Shown piece by piece: positions 32,246 to 41,077 of a stretch of DNA of 64,000 nucleotides. This stretch comes from CAZAAW01 sp964483325 (lineage in GTDB: Bacteria > Pseudomonadota > Alphaproteobacteria > Rhizobiales > Kaistiaceae): NCBI GenBank assembly GCA_964483325.1, contig CAZAAW010000009.1:45919-109918 (forward strand), written 5' to 3'. Below the pieces are notes generated by a model. It did not search any database. It worked only from the letters and a program-made list of their open reading frames with translations, and was not told where the DNA came from. A program made the translations under genes and the position numbers. Every line of letters begins with the position of its first letter. Position 1 is the stretch's first letter.

Positions 32246-33595
32246 TCAGGAGCCGGGCGACGCCGCAGCGGCGATGACGTCGTTGAAGGCGGCGATCAGG
32301 TTGCCGTACCAGAAGCGGCCGGCCGTTGTGAGATCGACGGTGTCGCCGGTCCGCACCAGCAGGCCGGCGCTTTGCCACTGGTCCAGAAGCGGTGCGACCA
32401 GGTCCGTCACCCTGTCTGCCTGCGGCAGGCCGCCGAGCTCCAGCCGCCCGACTTCGAAGCCCGCCGTCACATAGTGGCGCGCCGCCGCCGGGCCTTCGGA
32501 AAGGCTCATGCCGCCGAGCGGCTTGCGGCCGGCGGCGAGTGCCGCGCCGTAGCGTTCAAGATCGCCGGCGACGCTGTAGCTGTAGCGGCCGAGGCTGCCG
32601 CCGGCACCGGAGCCGTAGGCGAGGCAGTCGACGCCCTGCTTGATGCGCAGGTTGTAGAGGTTGCGCTCCGCCGGCGTGCGGGCCCAGTGGCTGTTGCTGA
32701 GCTGGCGCCAGCCGCGCTCGCCGAGATAGTCAGCGCCCATCTCGTACATCGCCGCAAGCGCCTGCAGCGTCGGCCGCTCCATCTTGCCGGCCGTCACGGC
32801 GTGGTGCAGCGGCGTCCCGGGGATCAGATTGAGCCCGTAGAGATCGACGCCGTCCGGCGCCAGATCGGCGGCGATGCGCAGGTCCTCGCGCCATATCTCC
32901 AGACTCTGTCCCGGCAGGCCGTAAAGGAGGTCGATCACCAGCGCGGCCTGGTGGCGGTCGCGGATGGCGGCAAGGCAGCGGATGGCTTCGTCCCGGTCGG
33001 CGCGGCGCCCCTGCCGGCGGCGCACGGCCGTGTCGAAGCTCTGGACGCCGACGGAGATACGGTTGACCCCGGCCGCGAGACAGGCGTCGATCTTGTCGCC
33101 GTCGAAATGGATGATGCGCGCTTCCAGCGTGATCTCGCAGTCGGGCGCCAGCGGCAGGTTCTGCCGCAGCGCCGTGAGGATGCGCGTCAGCTCGGCCGCC
33201 GACAGGGCACTCGGCGTGCCGCCGCCAAGGTACACCGCCGCGATGCGGCTGTGGCGTATCCGCGGCGCGGCGGCCTCACGTTCGATCTCGGCGACGAGCT
33301 GATCGGCATAGGCGGCCCCTGCATCCGCCGCATAGGCGTTGCGGTAGAAGCCGCAGAACAGGCAGTGATTGGCGCAGAAGGGGATGTGGACATAGACCAG
33401 CCGCTCTTCCGGCGCGCCGGCCGTGGTCATCAACTCCGCCCAGATGTCCGGCATGTCACCGTCGCCGACCGGCTGGCCGCCGCGCCACGGCACCACAGCC
33501 CGCCGCGACGCGAAGACAGTGCCGATATCGCCTGCTTCCCGGTTGGCGAAGTAACGGGAAAGATCGATGGCGCTCAAAAGATCGATGGCGCTCAT
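32246..33595 (-). CDS. HutW/ChuW-type radical SAM protein (coproporphyrinogen oxidase-like)
   Basis: A 449-residue radical SAM enzyme. The cluster motif is YVHIPFCANHCLFCGFYRN with C74, C78 and C81. The CGFYxN variant and the N-terminal PWRGGQPV are features I associate with HutW/ChuW, anaerobic heme-cleaving methyltransferases, rather than HemN (CGCNK) or HemW. LGGGTPSAL, GVNRISVGVQSFD and DLLYGLPGQ are general HemN-family motifs. No heme-uptake gene is adjacent. An FNR/FixK-like box is 65 bp upstream. The N-terminus carries a perfect in-frame 6-codon tandem duplication (33561-33594). Confidence 0.82.
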   Translation of the reverse strand: MSAIDLLSAIDLSRYFANREAGDIGTVFASRRAVVPWRGGQPVGDGDMPDIWAELMTTAGAPEERLVYVHIPFCANHCLFCGFYRNAYAADAGAAYADQLVAEIEREAAAPRIRHSRIAAVYLGGGTPSALSAAELTRILTALRQNLPLAPDCEITLEARIIHFDGDKIDACLAAGVNRISVGVQSFDTAVRRRQGRRADRDEAIRCLAAIRDRHQAALVIDLLYGLPGQSLEIWREDLRIAADLAPDGVDLYGLNLIPGTPLHHAVTAGKMERPTLQALAAMYEMGADYLGERGWRQLSNSHWARTPAERNLYNLRIKQGVDCLAYGSGAGGSLGRYSYSVAGDLERYGAALAAGRKPLGGMSLSEGPAAARHYVTAGFEVGRLELGGLPQADRVTDLVAPLLDQWQSAGLLVRTGDTVDLTTAGRFWYGNLIAAFNDVIAAAASPGS

Positions 33596-33659
33596 GTGTC
33601 TCCGGCTTCCGGGGCAATCGCTGACGGCGCCATCTTGGCAGGCCGGGGCTGTCGGCAGC

Positions 33660-33673
33660 TTGCGCTGCCGCAA
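33660..33673 (-). promoter_or_regulatory. FNR/FixK-like box upstream of HutW-type gene
   Basis: TTGCG-CTGC-CGCAA, a perfect 14-bp dyad that fits the TTG(A/C)-N8-(T/G)CAA form used by FixK2/FNR regulators. If it acts at -41.5, transcription would begin near 33625, leaving a 30-nt leader. Confidence 0.6.
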
Positions 33674-33708
33674 ACAGGCGAACGAAATGATGTACCGGCG
33701 CCGGTGGC

Positions 33709-34428
33709 CTACTGGACCAGCGGCGAGGCGCTGGTCGGCAGCGTGACGCCCTCGACATCGGCCTGGCCGGCAAGGACGCTCACATATTGCCGCAGCGCCT
33801 GCTCCTCCACCCGGGCGCGCAGCTCGCCGGCAATCCGCTCCTGCACCAGCTCGAACGGCACCTTCTTCCCCGGGATGCGCCGGTCGATGGCGACGATGTG
33901 GAAACCGTGCCGGCTCTTCACCAGCTCGCGCAGGATGCCGGGCGGCGCGAACTGGAACAGCGCCCGCTCGAACTCGGGCACCGTGTCGCCGCGGCCGATC
34001 TGCCCGAGATTGCCGTCCTGCTGTCCCGACGGGCAGTTGGACAGCTCGCGGGCGAGGCTGGCGAAGCGGTCGGGCCCGCGCAGCAGGATGTTCAGCGTCT
34101 CCTCGGCGCGCTTGCGAATCTCCGGGATGTTCACCTGCGCCGTCACCTGGAACAGGATGTGGCGGGCATGTACCAGCTCGCCGCTCTCGAACTCGGCCGG
34201 GTTGTTGGCGTAATAGCGCCGGCACTCCGCCTCGGTCGGCGCCGGCGTCGGCACCTCGCGCTCCAGCAGCGTTTCGATCGCCGCCGCGACATCCGCCTCG
34301 TCATCGTTGCCGGCGTCGAGCAGGCCGACGCCGACGGCACGCTGGCGCAGCAGCTCCTGGACGGCGGCAAGCTCCGCCGAGGCATCCGCCTCGACCGCTA
34401 CCGCGATGCCGTTGACCGACAGGATCAT
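33709..34428 (-). CDS. Cytoplasmic PpiC-type peptidyl-prolyl isomerase of the nar operon
   Basis: A 239-residue parvulin-family protein. Residues about 95-205 form the rotamase domain, with HARHILFQV, LSNCPSGQQDGNLGQIGRG, FEFAPPGI-like and SRHGFHIVAIDRR motifs. It has no signal peptide, unlike SurA or PrsA, so it acts in the cytoplasm, probably on NarGHI assembly. Pseudomonas nar operons also carry a PpiC gene after narI, as I recall (PA3871). NifM is a relative. Its ATG overlaps the narI stop (ATGA). Confidence 0.88.
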   Translation of the reverse strand: MILSVNGIAVAVEADASAELAAVQELLRQRAVGVGLLDAGNDDEADVAAAIETLLEREVPTPAPTEAECRRYYANNPAEFESGELVHARHILFQVTAQVNIPEIRKRAEETLNILLRGPDRFASLARELSNCPSGQQDGNLGQIGRGDTVPEFERALFQFAPPGILRELVKSRHGFHIVAIDRRIPGKKVPFELVQERIAGELRARVEEQALRQYVSVLAGQADVEGVTLPTSASPLVQ

Positions 34429-35144
34429 GACCGCACCGGCTCCTTGGCGCGCGTCTTCGGGGTACGCACGATCTGGTACGGCCGGAAGAGATAGGCGAGC
34501 GCGCCGGCGCCGCTCCAGATGTGGATCATGCGCGTGAAGGGCGAGACGAGGAACAGCGTGAAGCCCAGGAGGACATGCAGCTTGTAGGTCAGCGGCACGT
34601 CCATCATCAGCGCCGCGGCGTCGCCGTCGAGGGTCACGATGCCCTTGACGTAGCTGGTCAGCACCTCGAACAGCGCCCCGTCCATGTGGAAGGCCGACAA
34701 CGGCACGGTGAGGAGGCCGAGGGCGAGCTGCAGCCACAGCATGAAGGTGATCACGATATCCCACTTGCGGCTGTTCAGCCGGATGCGGGGATCGGTGAGG
34801 CGGCGATGGATCAGCACCGACAGGCCGATGATGGCGACGAGGCCGGCAATGCCGCCGATGACCATGGCGAGGAGCTGGTGCGCCGTCGGCGACAGCGCCC
34901 AGTCGACCGCCCAGTGCGGCGCCAGGAAGCCGACGAAATGGCCGAGGATCACAGTGATGACGCCGTAGTGGAAGAGGTTGGAGCCGAGCCGCAATTCGCG
35001 CTTGCGCAGGATCTGCGAAGAATCGCTCTTCCACGTATAGGGCTCGCGGTCGAAGCGGATGAGACTGCCGATCAGCAGCACCACCAGGCAGATGTAGGGG
35101 TAGACGCCGAAGAGCAGCGTGTTGACGTAGGAAGAGGAAAGCAT
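34425..35144 (-). CDS. narI: Respiratory nitrate reductase gamma subunit NarI
   Basis: A 239-residue cytochrome b subunit with five membrane helices. It oxidises quinol on the periplasmic side and passes electrons to NarH. Heme-ligand histidines are at H59 and H69 (NLFHYGVITVILGHF) and at H190 and H208 (YKLHVLLGF, TRMIHIWS), matching the spacing of E. coli H56/H66/H187/H205. It follows narJ by 14 bp and overlaps ppiC by 4 bp. Confidence 0.98.
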   Translation of the reverse strand: MLSSSYVNTLLFGVYPYICLVVLLIGSLIRFDREPYTWKSDSSQILRKRELRLGSNLFHYGVITVILGHFVGFLAPHWAVDWALSPTAHQLLAMVIGGIAGLVAIIGLSVLIHRRLTDPRIRLNSRKWDIVITFMLWLQLALGLLTVPLSAFHMDGALFEVLTSYVKGIVTLDGDAAALMMDVPLTYKLHVLLGFTLFLVSPFTRMIHIWSGAGALAYLFRPYQIVRTPKTRAKEPVRS

Positions 35145-35158
35145 CGCGGACCTCCTTG

Positions 35159-35779
35159 TCAGGCGCCTGGCCGGCCGTTGGCGGCAATGTCGGCGAAGGC
35201 GGGCTGCTCGGCCCAGTCGCGGTCGAGCGTCTCCAGCCGTTCCTTGACGGGCGCCACCTTGCCGGCATCGACCGGCGCCTCGCCCGCGATGACCAGCAGC
35301 GCCTGCGGCACGGCGGCGTAGCGGCTCTGCCGCGCCAGCAGGGCGCGGGAGATGGCCGTCAGGATCTGGGCGCAGTCGGCGAGCAGCTCGCGCGCTTCGG
35401 CGAGATCGCGCTGGCTGAGATATTCCAGCACCACCGGCAGGTAGTCGGGCAGCTCGCGCGTCGCCAGCTCGAAGCCGGCGGCGCCGTAGAGCTCCTTCAG
35501 CTCGACCATCGCCGTGCCGCGGTCGCGGCCCTCGCCGTGCAGGTGCTCGAAGAGATTGAGCGACAGCGACCGGCCGCGGTCGAAGAGATCGACATAGCGC
35601 TCCTCCGCCGACAGGAGATCGCCGTTACCGATCTCCGCGATGAGGGCGAGGAGCGCGTCGCGCTCGCGTCGCGCCACCAGCGGCGAGGCGGCGATGGCGG
35701 CGCCGATGTCCGGCAGCGCTTCACGCTGCTCGGCGGTCGGGTAGGAAAGAAGGGCGCTGAACGCCTTGAACACCAGCAT
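35159..35779 (-). CDS. narJ: Nitrate reductase assembly chaperone NarJ
   Basis: A 206-residue TorD-like helical chaperone that inserts the Mo cofactor into NarG and holds NarGH until it docks with NarI. Signatures are FKAFSALLSYPT at the start, YVDLFDRGRSLSLNLFEHLHGEGRDRGTAM in the middle and LPDYLPVVLEYLS. It starts 10 bp after narH and ends 14 bp before narI. Confidence 0.96.
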   Translation of the reverse strand: MLVFKAFSALLSYPTAEQREALPDIGAAIAASPLVARRERDALLALIAEIGNGDLLSAEERYVDLFDRGRSLSLNLFEHLHGEGRDRGTAMVELKELYGAAGFELATRELPDYLPVVLEYLSQRDLAEARELLADCAQILTAISRALLARQSRYAAVPQALLVIAGEAPVDAGKVAPVKERLETLDRDWAEQPAFADIAANGRPGA

Positions 35780-35789
35780 CTCTGTCGCC

Positions 35790-37322
35790 TCAGGTATCGA
35801 GCGGCCGCACCGGCGTCAGCTTGCGGCGGCCCATCTTGCCGCCGAACAGCGTCGAATGCGGCGGTCCGAAATCACAGCCATTGCCGAAGGTGAAGCCGCA
35901 CGAGCCCTTCAGCCCGTAGGCGTCCTCGGCCTGCTCGCGGTGGCTGGTGGGGATGACGAAGCGGTCCTCGTAATTGGCGATGGAGAGATAGCGGTGCATC
36001 TCCTCCACCTGCGCCACGCTGAGCCCGGCCTGGTCGAGCACCGCCTGGCCGTCGCCCTCGCCGAGCTGGCGCTGGCGATGATAGGCGCGCATGGCGAGCA
36101 TGCGCTCCAGGGCCGAGACGACCGGCTCCTCGGCGCCGGCGGTCAGCAGGTTGGCGAGATAGCGGACGGGGATGCGCAGCGAGCGCACATCCGGGATCTC
36201 GCCATTGGTCTCGATGGCGCCGGTATTGGCGTGCGACTGGATCGGCGACAGCGGCGGCACGTACCAGACCATCGGCAGCGTCCGGTATTCGGGGTGCAGC
36301 GGGAAGGCGATCTTCCACTCCACCGCCATCTTGTAAGCCGGCGAGCGGCGCGCCGCCTCGATCCAGGCGTCGGGGACGCCGTCGGCGCGCGCCTGCGCCG
36401 CGACGGCAGGATCATGCGGGTCGAGGAACAGCTTCAGCTGTGCCTCGTAGAGATCCTGTTCGTCGGGAACGGACGCCGCCTGTTCGATGCCGTCGGCATC
36501 GTAGAGAAGGACGCCGAGATAGCGGATGCGCCCGACGCAGGTCTCCGAGCACACGGTCGGCTGGCCGGCCTCGATGCGCGGATAGCAGAAGATGCACTTC
36601 TCGGCTTTGCCCGAGGTCCAGTTGTAATAGATCTTCTTGTAGGGGCAGCCCGAGACGCACATGCGCCAGCCGCGGCACTTGTCCTGGTCGATGAGGACGA
36701 TGCCGTCCTCCTCGCGCTTGTAGATCGATCCCGACGGGCAGGAGGCGACGCAGCTCGGGTTGAGGCAGTGCTCGCATAGCCGCGGCAGGTACATCATGAA
36801 GGTGTTTTCGAACTGCCCGTAGATGTCCTTCTGCACCGCCTCGAAATTGTAGTCCTGCGAGCGCTTGTCGAACTCGCCGCCGAGGATCTCCTCCCAGTTC
36901 GGGCCCCACTCGATCTTTTCCATCGGCCGGCCGGTGACCAGCGACAGCGGCCGCGCCACCGGCGCCGTCTGCAGCTCCGGCGCCTTCTGCAGGTGCTCGT
37001 AGTCGAAGGTGAAGGGCTCGTAGTAGTCGTCGATCTCCGGCAGGTGCGGATTGGCGAAGATCTTGGCGAGGATGGACAGGCGCCCGCCCTGGCGCGGTGC
37101 GATCTTGCCGTTCTTCTTCCGCTCCCAGCCGCCCTTCCAGCGCTTCTGGTTTTCCCAGTCCTTGGGATAGCCGATGCCGGGCTTGGTCTCGACATTGTTG
37201 AACCACGCGTATTCCATGCCCTGGCGCGAGGTCCAGACGTTCTTGCAGGTGACCGAGCAGGTGTGGCAGCCGATGCACTTGTCGAGATTGAGCACCATGG
37301 CGATCTGGGCGCGGATCTTCAT
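35790..37322 (-). CDS. narH: Respiratory nitrate reductase beta subunit NarH
   Basis: A 510-residue iron-sulfur subunit linking NarI hemes to NarG. Four clusters are visible: CIGCHTCSVTCKN at the start, CEHCLNPSCVASCP, CRGWRMCVSGCPYKK (Trp in place of a Cys gives the [3Fe-4S] cluster, as in E. coli) and CIFCYPR. The frame extends upstream; the ATG at 37322 (MKIRAQIAMVLNLDKC) matches the family and overlaps the narG stop in ATGA. Confidence 0.98.
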   Translation of the reverse strand: MKIRAQIAMVLNLDKCIGCHTCSVTCKNVWTSRQGMEYAWFNNVETKPGIGYPKDWENQKRWKGGWERKKNGKIAPRQGGRLSILAKIFANPHLPEIDDYYEPFTFDYEHLQKAPELQTAPVARPLSLVTGRPMEKIEWGPNWEEILGGEFDKRSQDYNFEAVQKDIYGQFENTFMMYLPRLCEHCLNPSCVASCPSGSIYKREEDGIVLIDQDKCRGWRMCVSGCPYKKIYYNWTSGKAEKCIFCYPRIEAGQPTVCSETCVGRIRYLGVLLYDADGIEQAASVPDEQDLYEAQLKLFLDPHDPAVAAQARADGVPDAWIEAARRSPAYKMAVEWKIAFPLHPEYRTLPMVWYVPPLSPIQSHANTGAIETNGEIPDVRSLRIPVRYLANLLTAGAEEPVVSALERMLAMRAYHRQRQLGEGDGQAVLDQAGLSVAQVEEMHRYLSIANYEDRFVIPTSHREQAEDAYGLKGSCGFTFGNGCDFGPPHSTLFGGKMGRRKLTPVRPLDT

Positions 37323-40300
37323 GATGCTGTCTCCTCCTCGAGGATCGGGTCGACGGGATTGGAGCTGTCGAGCCATTCGACCTTGGCAAGCTTGCGCACC
37401 ACGACGAATTCGTCGCGGTTGGAGCCGACCGTTCCGTAATAGTTGAAGCCGTAGGAAAGCTGCGCGTAGCCGCCGACCATATGCGTCGGCTTCAGCACCG
37501 TGCGCGTCACCGAATTATGGATGCCGCCGCGCTGGCCGGTGATCTGCGAGCCCGGCACGTTCACGATCTTTTCCTGCGCGTGGTACATCATGCACATGCC
37601 CTCCTTGACCCGCTGGCTCACCACGGCCCGCGCCGCGATGGCACCGTTGAGGTTGAAGAGCTCGATCCAGTCATTGTCGACGATGCCGGCCTTGCGGGCG
37701 TCTGTTTCCGAGAGCCAGACGATCGGCCCGCCGCGCGACAGCGTCAGCATCAGCAGGTTGTCGGTATAGGTCGAGTGGATGCCCCATTTCTGGTGCGGCG
37801 TGATGAAGTTGAGCAGGATCTCCGTCTGGCCGTTGGCCTTGCGGCCCAGCATCTCGGCGGCATTGCGCGTGTCGATCGGCGGCCGATAGACGGCAAAGCC
37901 CTCGCCGAAATCACGGAACCATTGATGGTCCTGGTAGAACTGCTGGCGGCCGGTCAGCGTGCGCCACGGGATCAGCTCGTTCACATTCGTGTAGCCGGCT
38001 GTGTAGCTGACATGCTCGCTCTCGATGCCGGACCAGGTCGGTGAGGAGATGATCTTGCGCGGCTGCGCCTGCAGGTCGCGGAAGCGGATCTTCTCGTCCT
38101 CGCGCGCCGTGGCGAGATGGGTGTGGTCGCGGCCGGTCGCCTTGCCGAGCGCCGCCCAGGCCTTGACCGCCACCTCGCCATTGGTCTCCGGCGCCAGGTA
38201 GAGGATCGTCTCCGCCGCATCGATGTCGGTCTCGATGCGCGGCCGGCCGTCGGTCGGGCCGCCGTCATTGACGCGGTAGTTGAGGGCGCCGAGGCCCCTC
38301 ACCTCCGCTTCGGTGTTCCAGGAAATGCCCTTGCCGCCGTTGCCGAGCCGGTCGGCGAGGGGACCCAGTGCCGTGAAGCGACGGTAGGTGTTGGGATAGT
38401 CGCGCTCGACCACGGTGATCTGCGGCGCCGTCACGCCCGGCACCAGGTCGCATTCGCCCTTCTTCCAGTCCGCGACGCCCAGCGGCTGGGCCAGCTCGGC
38501 CGGCGTGTCGTGCTGGATGGGCGTCAGCACGACATCCTGCTCGACGCCGAGATGACCGGCCGCCAGCTCGGAGAACCGCCGGGCGATCGTCTTGTAGGTC
38601 TCCCAGTCGCTGCGCGCTTCCCACACCGGATCCACCGCCGTGGAAAGCGGGTGGATGAACGGATGCATGTCGGACGTGTTGAGGTCGTTCTTCTCGTACC
38701 AGGTGGCGGTCGGCAGGACGATGTCGGAGTAGAGGCAGCTCGTCGACATGCGGAAGTCGAGCGTCGTCACCAGGTCGAGCTTGCCCTCCGGCGCCGGGTC
38801 GCGCCAGGCGACATCCTGCGGCTTCTGCCCACCCATCTCGCCCAGATCCTTACCCTGCAGGCCGTGACGGGTGCCGAGGAAGTGGCGCAGGAAATATTCA
38901 TGCCCCTTGCCCGACGATCCGAACAGGTTGGAGCGCCAGATGAACAGGTTGCGCGGGAAGTTCTGCGGATTGTCGGGGTCCTCGCAGGCAAGGGCGATGC
39001 CGCCCGACTTGAGGCCGGCGACGACATGCTCCTTCACCGGCACGCCGGCGGCTTCGGCCTCCGCTGCCAGGGTCAGCGGATTGACGTTGAGCTGCGGCGC
39101 CGAGGGCAGCCAGCCCATGCGCTCGGCCTTGACGTTGAGGTCGATCAGGCTGCCGCGATAGGGCGCCGGGTCGGCCAGCGGCGACAGGACCTCGGTGACG
39201 TCGAGCTTCTCGTAGCGCCACTGGTCGCTATGCGCATAGAAGAAGGACGTGCCGTTCATCTGCCGCGGCGGCCGCACCCAGTCGAGCGCGAAGGCCAGCA
39301 TCGTCCAGCCGGTCTGCGGCCGCAGCTTCTCCTGCCCGACATAATGCGCCCAGCCGCCGCCGGAGACGCCGACCGTGCCGCACATCATCAGCATGTTGAT
39401 GATGGCGCGGTAGCCCATGTCCTGGTGATACCAGTGGTTCATGCCGGCGCCGATGATGACCATCGAGCGGCCCTTGGTCTTCTCGGCATTCTCGGCAAAG
39501 CCGCGCGCCACGGCGATCGCCTCGTCAGCAGCGACGCCGGTGATCGGCTCCTGCCAGGCGGGCGTATAGGGCACGTTGTCGGTGAAGCTCCTGGCGGCGT
39601 TGCCGCCGAGGCCGCGGTCGATGCCGTAATTGGCGGCGAGAAGGTCGAACACGGTGGCGACATGCGCCTCGCCGTCGGCCAGCATGAGGCGCCGCACCGG
39701 CACGTGGCGCAGCAGCACGTCGCCGCCCTGGTCGTTCTCGGCGAAATGCGGATGCGGCGTGCCGCCGAAATAGGGGAAGGCGACCGGCAGCACGTCGTCG
39801 CGGCGGTCGATCAGGCTGAGCGCCAACCGCGCCTCGGCGCCGGTCTCGCCGTCCTTTTCCTCAAGGTTCCAGCGGCCTTTGGCTTCGTCTTCCGCCGGCC
39901 AGCGGTAGCCGATCGAGCCCTGCGGCACGACGAGATCGCCGTCCTCGCCCATGGCGACGGTCTTCCACGGCGCCCGCGGCGTCTCCGGTGCGCCGGTGAG
40001 GTCGCTCTGGCGCAGGTAGCGGTCGGGAACCCAGCGCTCACCGTCCCGCCGCAGCCGCACCAGCATCGGCATGTCGGTCAGCCGGCGGCAGTAATCATCG
40101 AAATAGGGTGTCTGGCGATCGACGAAGAATTCCTTGAGGATGACATGGCCCATGGCCATGGCGAGCGCCGCGTCGGTGCCCTGCTTGGGGTGCAGCCAGA
40201 GATCGGAAAGCTTGGCGACCTCGGCATAGTCCGGCGTCACCGCCACCACCTTGGTGCCGTTGTAGCGCGCCTCGACGAAGAAATGCGCGTCGGGCGTGCG

Positions 40301-41077
40301 CGTCTGCGGCACGTTGGAGCCCCAGGCGATGATGAAGCCGGAATTGTACCAGTCGGCCGATTCCGGCACGTCGGTCTGCTCGCCCCAGGTCTGCGGGCTC
40401 GACGGCGGCAGGTCGCAATACCAGTCGTAGAAGGAGAGCAGCGTGCCGCCGATCAGGCTGAGATAGCGGGCGCCCGAGGCATAGGAGACCATCGACATGG
40501 CCGGGATCGGCGAGAAGCCGACGACGCGGTCCGGGCCCCAGGTCCTGATCGTGTGGACATTGGCGGCGGCGATGATCTCGGCCGCCTCTTCCCAGGTCGA
40601 GCGCACGAAGCCGCCGCGGCCGCGCATCGCCTTGTAGCCGGCGGCGATCTTGGCGTCGCCGACGATCGCCGCCCACGCCTCGACCGGCGGCAGGGTCTTG
40701 CGCGCCTCGCGCCAGGCCTTCACCAGCCGGCTGCGCACCATCGGATATTTGATGCGGCTGGCACTGTAGAGATACCAGCTGTAGGAGGCGCCGCGCGAGC
40801 AGCCGCGCGGCTCGTGATTGGGCATGCCGGGGCGCGTGCGCGGGTAGTCGGTCTGCTGCGTCTCCCAGGTCACGACGCCGCTCTTGACGTAGATCTTCCA
40901 CGAGCAGGAGCCGGTGCAGTTCACGCCATGCGTGGAGCGGACGATCTTGTCGTGCTGCCAGCGCTGGCGATAGCCCTCCTCCCACATCCGGTCTTCGTCG
41001 CGAAGCTCGCCATGACCGTCGGCAAAAGGCTCGCGGCGCCGTGCCAGATAGGTCATGCGCTCCAGAAAATGACTCAC
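37319..41077 (-). CDS. narG: Respiratory nitrate reductase alpha subunit NarG
   Basis: A 1252-residue Mo-bisMGD subunit that reduces nitrate to nitrite on the cytoplasmic face. The N-terminal cluster motif is H50, C54, C58 and C93, as in E. coli NarG (H49/C53/C57/C92). The Asp ligand of Mo is in TDVPESADWYNSG. The C-terminus NYYGTVGSNRDEFVVVRK is characteristic. No Tat signal is present, consistent with a cytoplasmic Nar rather than periplasmic Nap enzyme. The start is GTG at 41077 (MSHFLERMTYL), overlapping the narK stop in GTGA, with GGGAG upstream. Confidence 0.98.
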   Translation of the reverse strand: MSHFLERMTYLARRREPFADGHGELRDEDRMWEEGYRQRWQHDKIVRSTHGVNCTGSCSWKIYVKSGVVTWETQQTDYPRTRPGMPNHEPRGCSRGASYSWYLYSASRIKYPMVRSRLVKAWREARKTLPPVEAWAAIVGDAKIAAGYKAMRGRGGFVRSTWEEAAEIIAAANVHTIRTWGPDRVVGFSPIPAMSMVSYASGARYLSLIGGTLLSFYDWYCDLPPSSPQTWGEQTDVPESADWYNSGFIIAWGSNVPQTRTPDAHFFVEARYNGTKVVAVTPDYAEVAKLSDLWLHPKQGTDAALAMAMGHVILKEFFVDRQTPYFDDYCRRLTDMPMLVRLRRDGERWVPDRYLRQSDLTGAPETPRAPWKTVAMGEDGDLVVPQGSIGYRWPAEDEAKGRWNLEEKDGETGAEARLALSLIDRRDDVLPVAFPYFGGTPHPHFAENDQGGDVLLRHVPVRRLMLADGEAHVATVFDLLAANYGIDRGLGGNAARSFTDNVPYTPAWQEPITGVAADEAIAVARGFAENAEKTKGRSMVIIGAGMNHWYHQDMGYRAIINMLMMCGTVGVSGGGWAHYVGQEKLRPQTGWTMLAFALDWVRPPRQMNGTSFFYAHSDQWRYEKLDVTEVLSPLADPAPYRGSLIDLNVKAERMGWLPSAPQLNVNPLTLAAEAEAAGVPVKEHVVAGLKSGGIALACEDPDNPQNFPRNLFIWRSNLFGSSGKGHEYFLRHFLGTRHGLQGKDLGEMGGQKPQDVAWRDPAPEGKLDLVTTLDFRMSTSCLYSDIVLPTATWYEKNDLNTSDMHPFIHPLSTAVDPVWEARSDWETYKTIARRFSELAAGHLGVEQDVVLTPIQHDTPAELAQPLGVADWKKGECDLVPGVTAPQITVVERDYPNTYRRFTALGPLADRLGNGGKGISWNTEAEVRGLGALNYRVNDGGPTDGRPRIETDIDAAETILYLAPETNGEVAVKAWAALGKATGRDHTHLATAREDEKIRFRDLQAQPRKIISSPTWSGIESEHVSYTAGYTNVNELIPWRTLTGRQQFYQDHQWFRDFGEGFAVYRPPIDTRNAAEMLGRKANGQTEILLNFITPHQKWGIHSTYTDNLLMLTLSRGGPIVWLSETDARKAGIVDNDWIELFNLNGAIAARAVVSQRVKEGMCMMYHAQEKIVNVPGSQITGQRGGIHNSVTRTVLKPTHMVGGYAQLSYGFNYYGTVGSNRDEFVVVRKLAKVEWLDSSNPVDPILEEETAS

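Noticed and set aside
32246..33595. HemN coproporphyrinogen III dehydrogenase.
   Set aside because: The cluster loop is CLFCGFYRN rather than the CYFCGCNK type of HemN, and the N-terminal region fits HutW/ChuW better; not excluded completely.
33709..34428. Nitrogenase maturation protein NifM.
   Set aside because: NifM is a PpiC relative, but there are no nif genes here and the gene is embedded in narGHJI.
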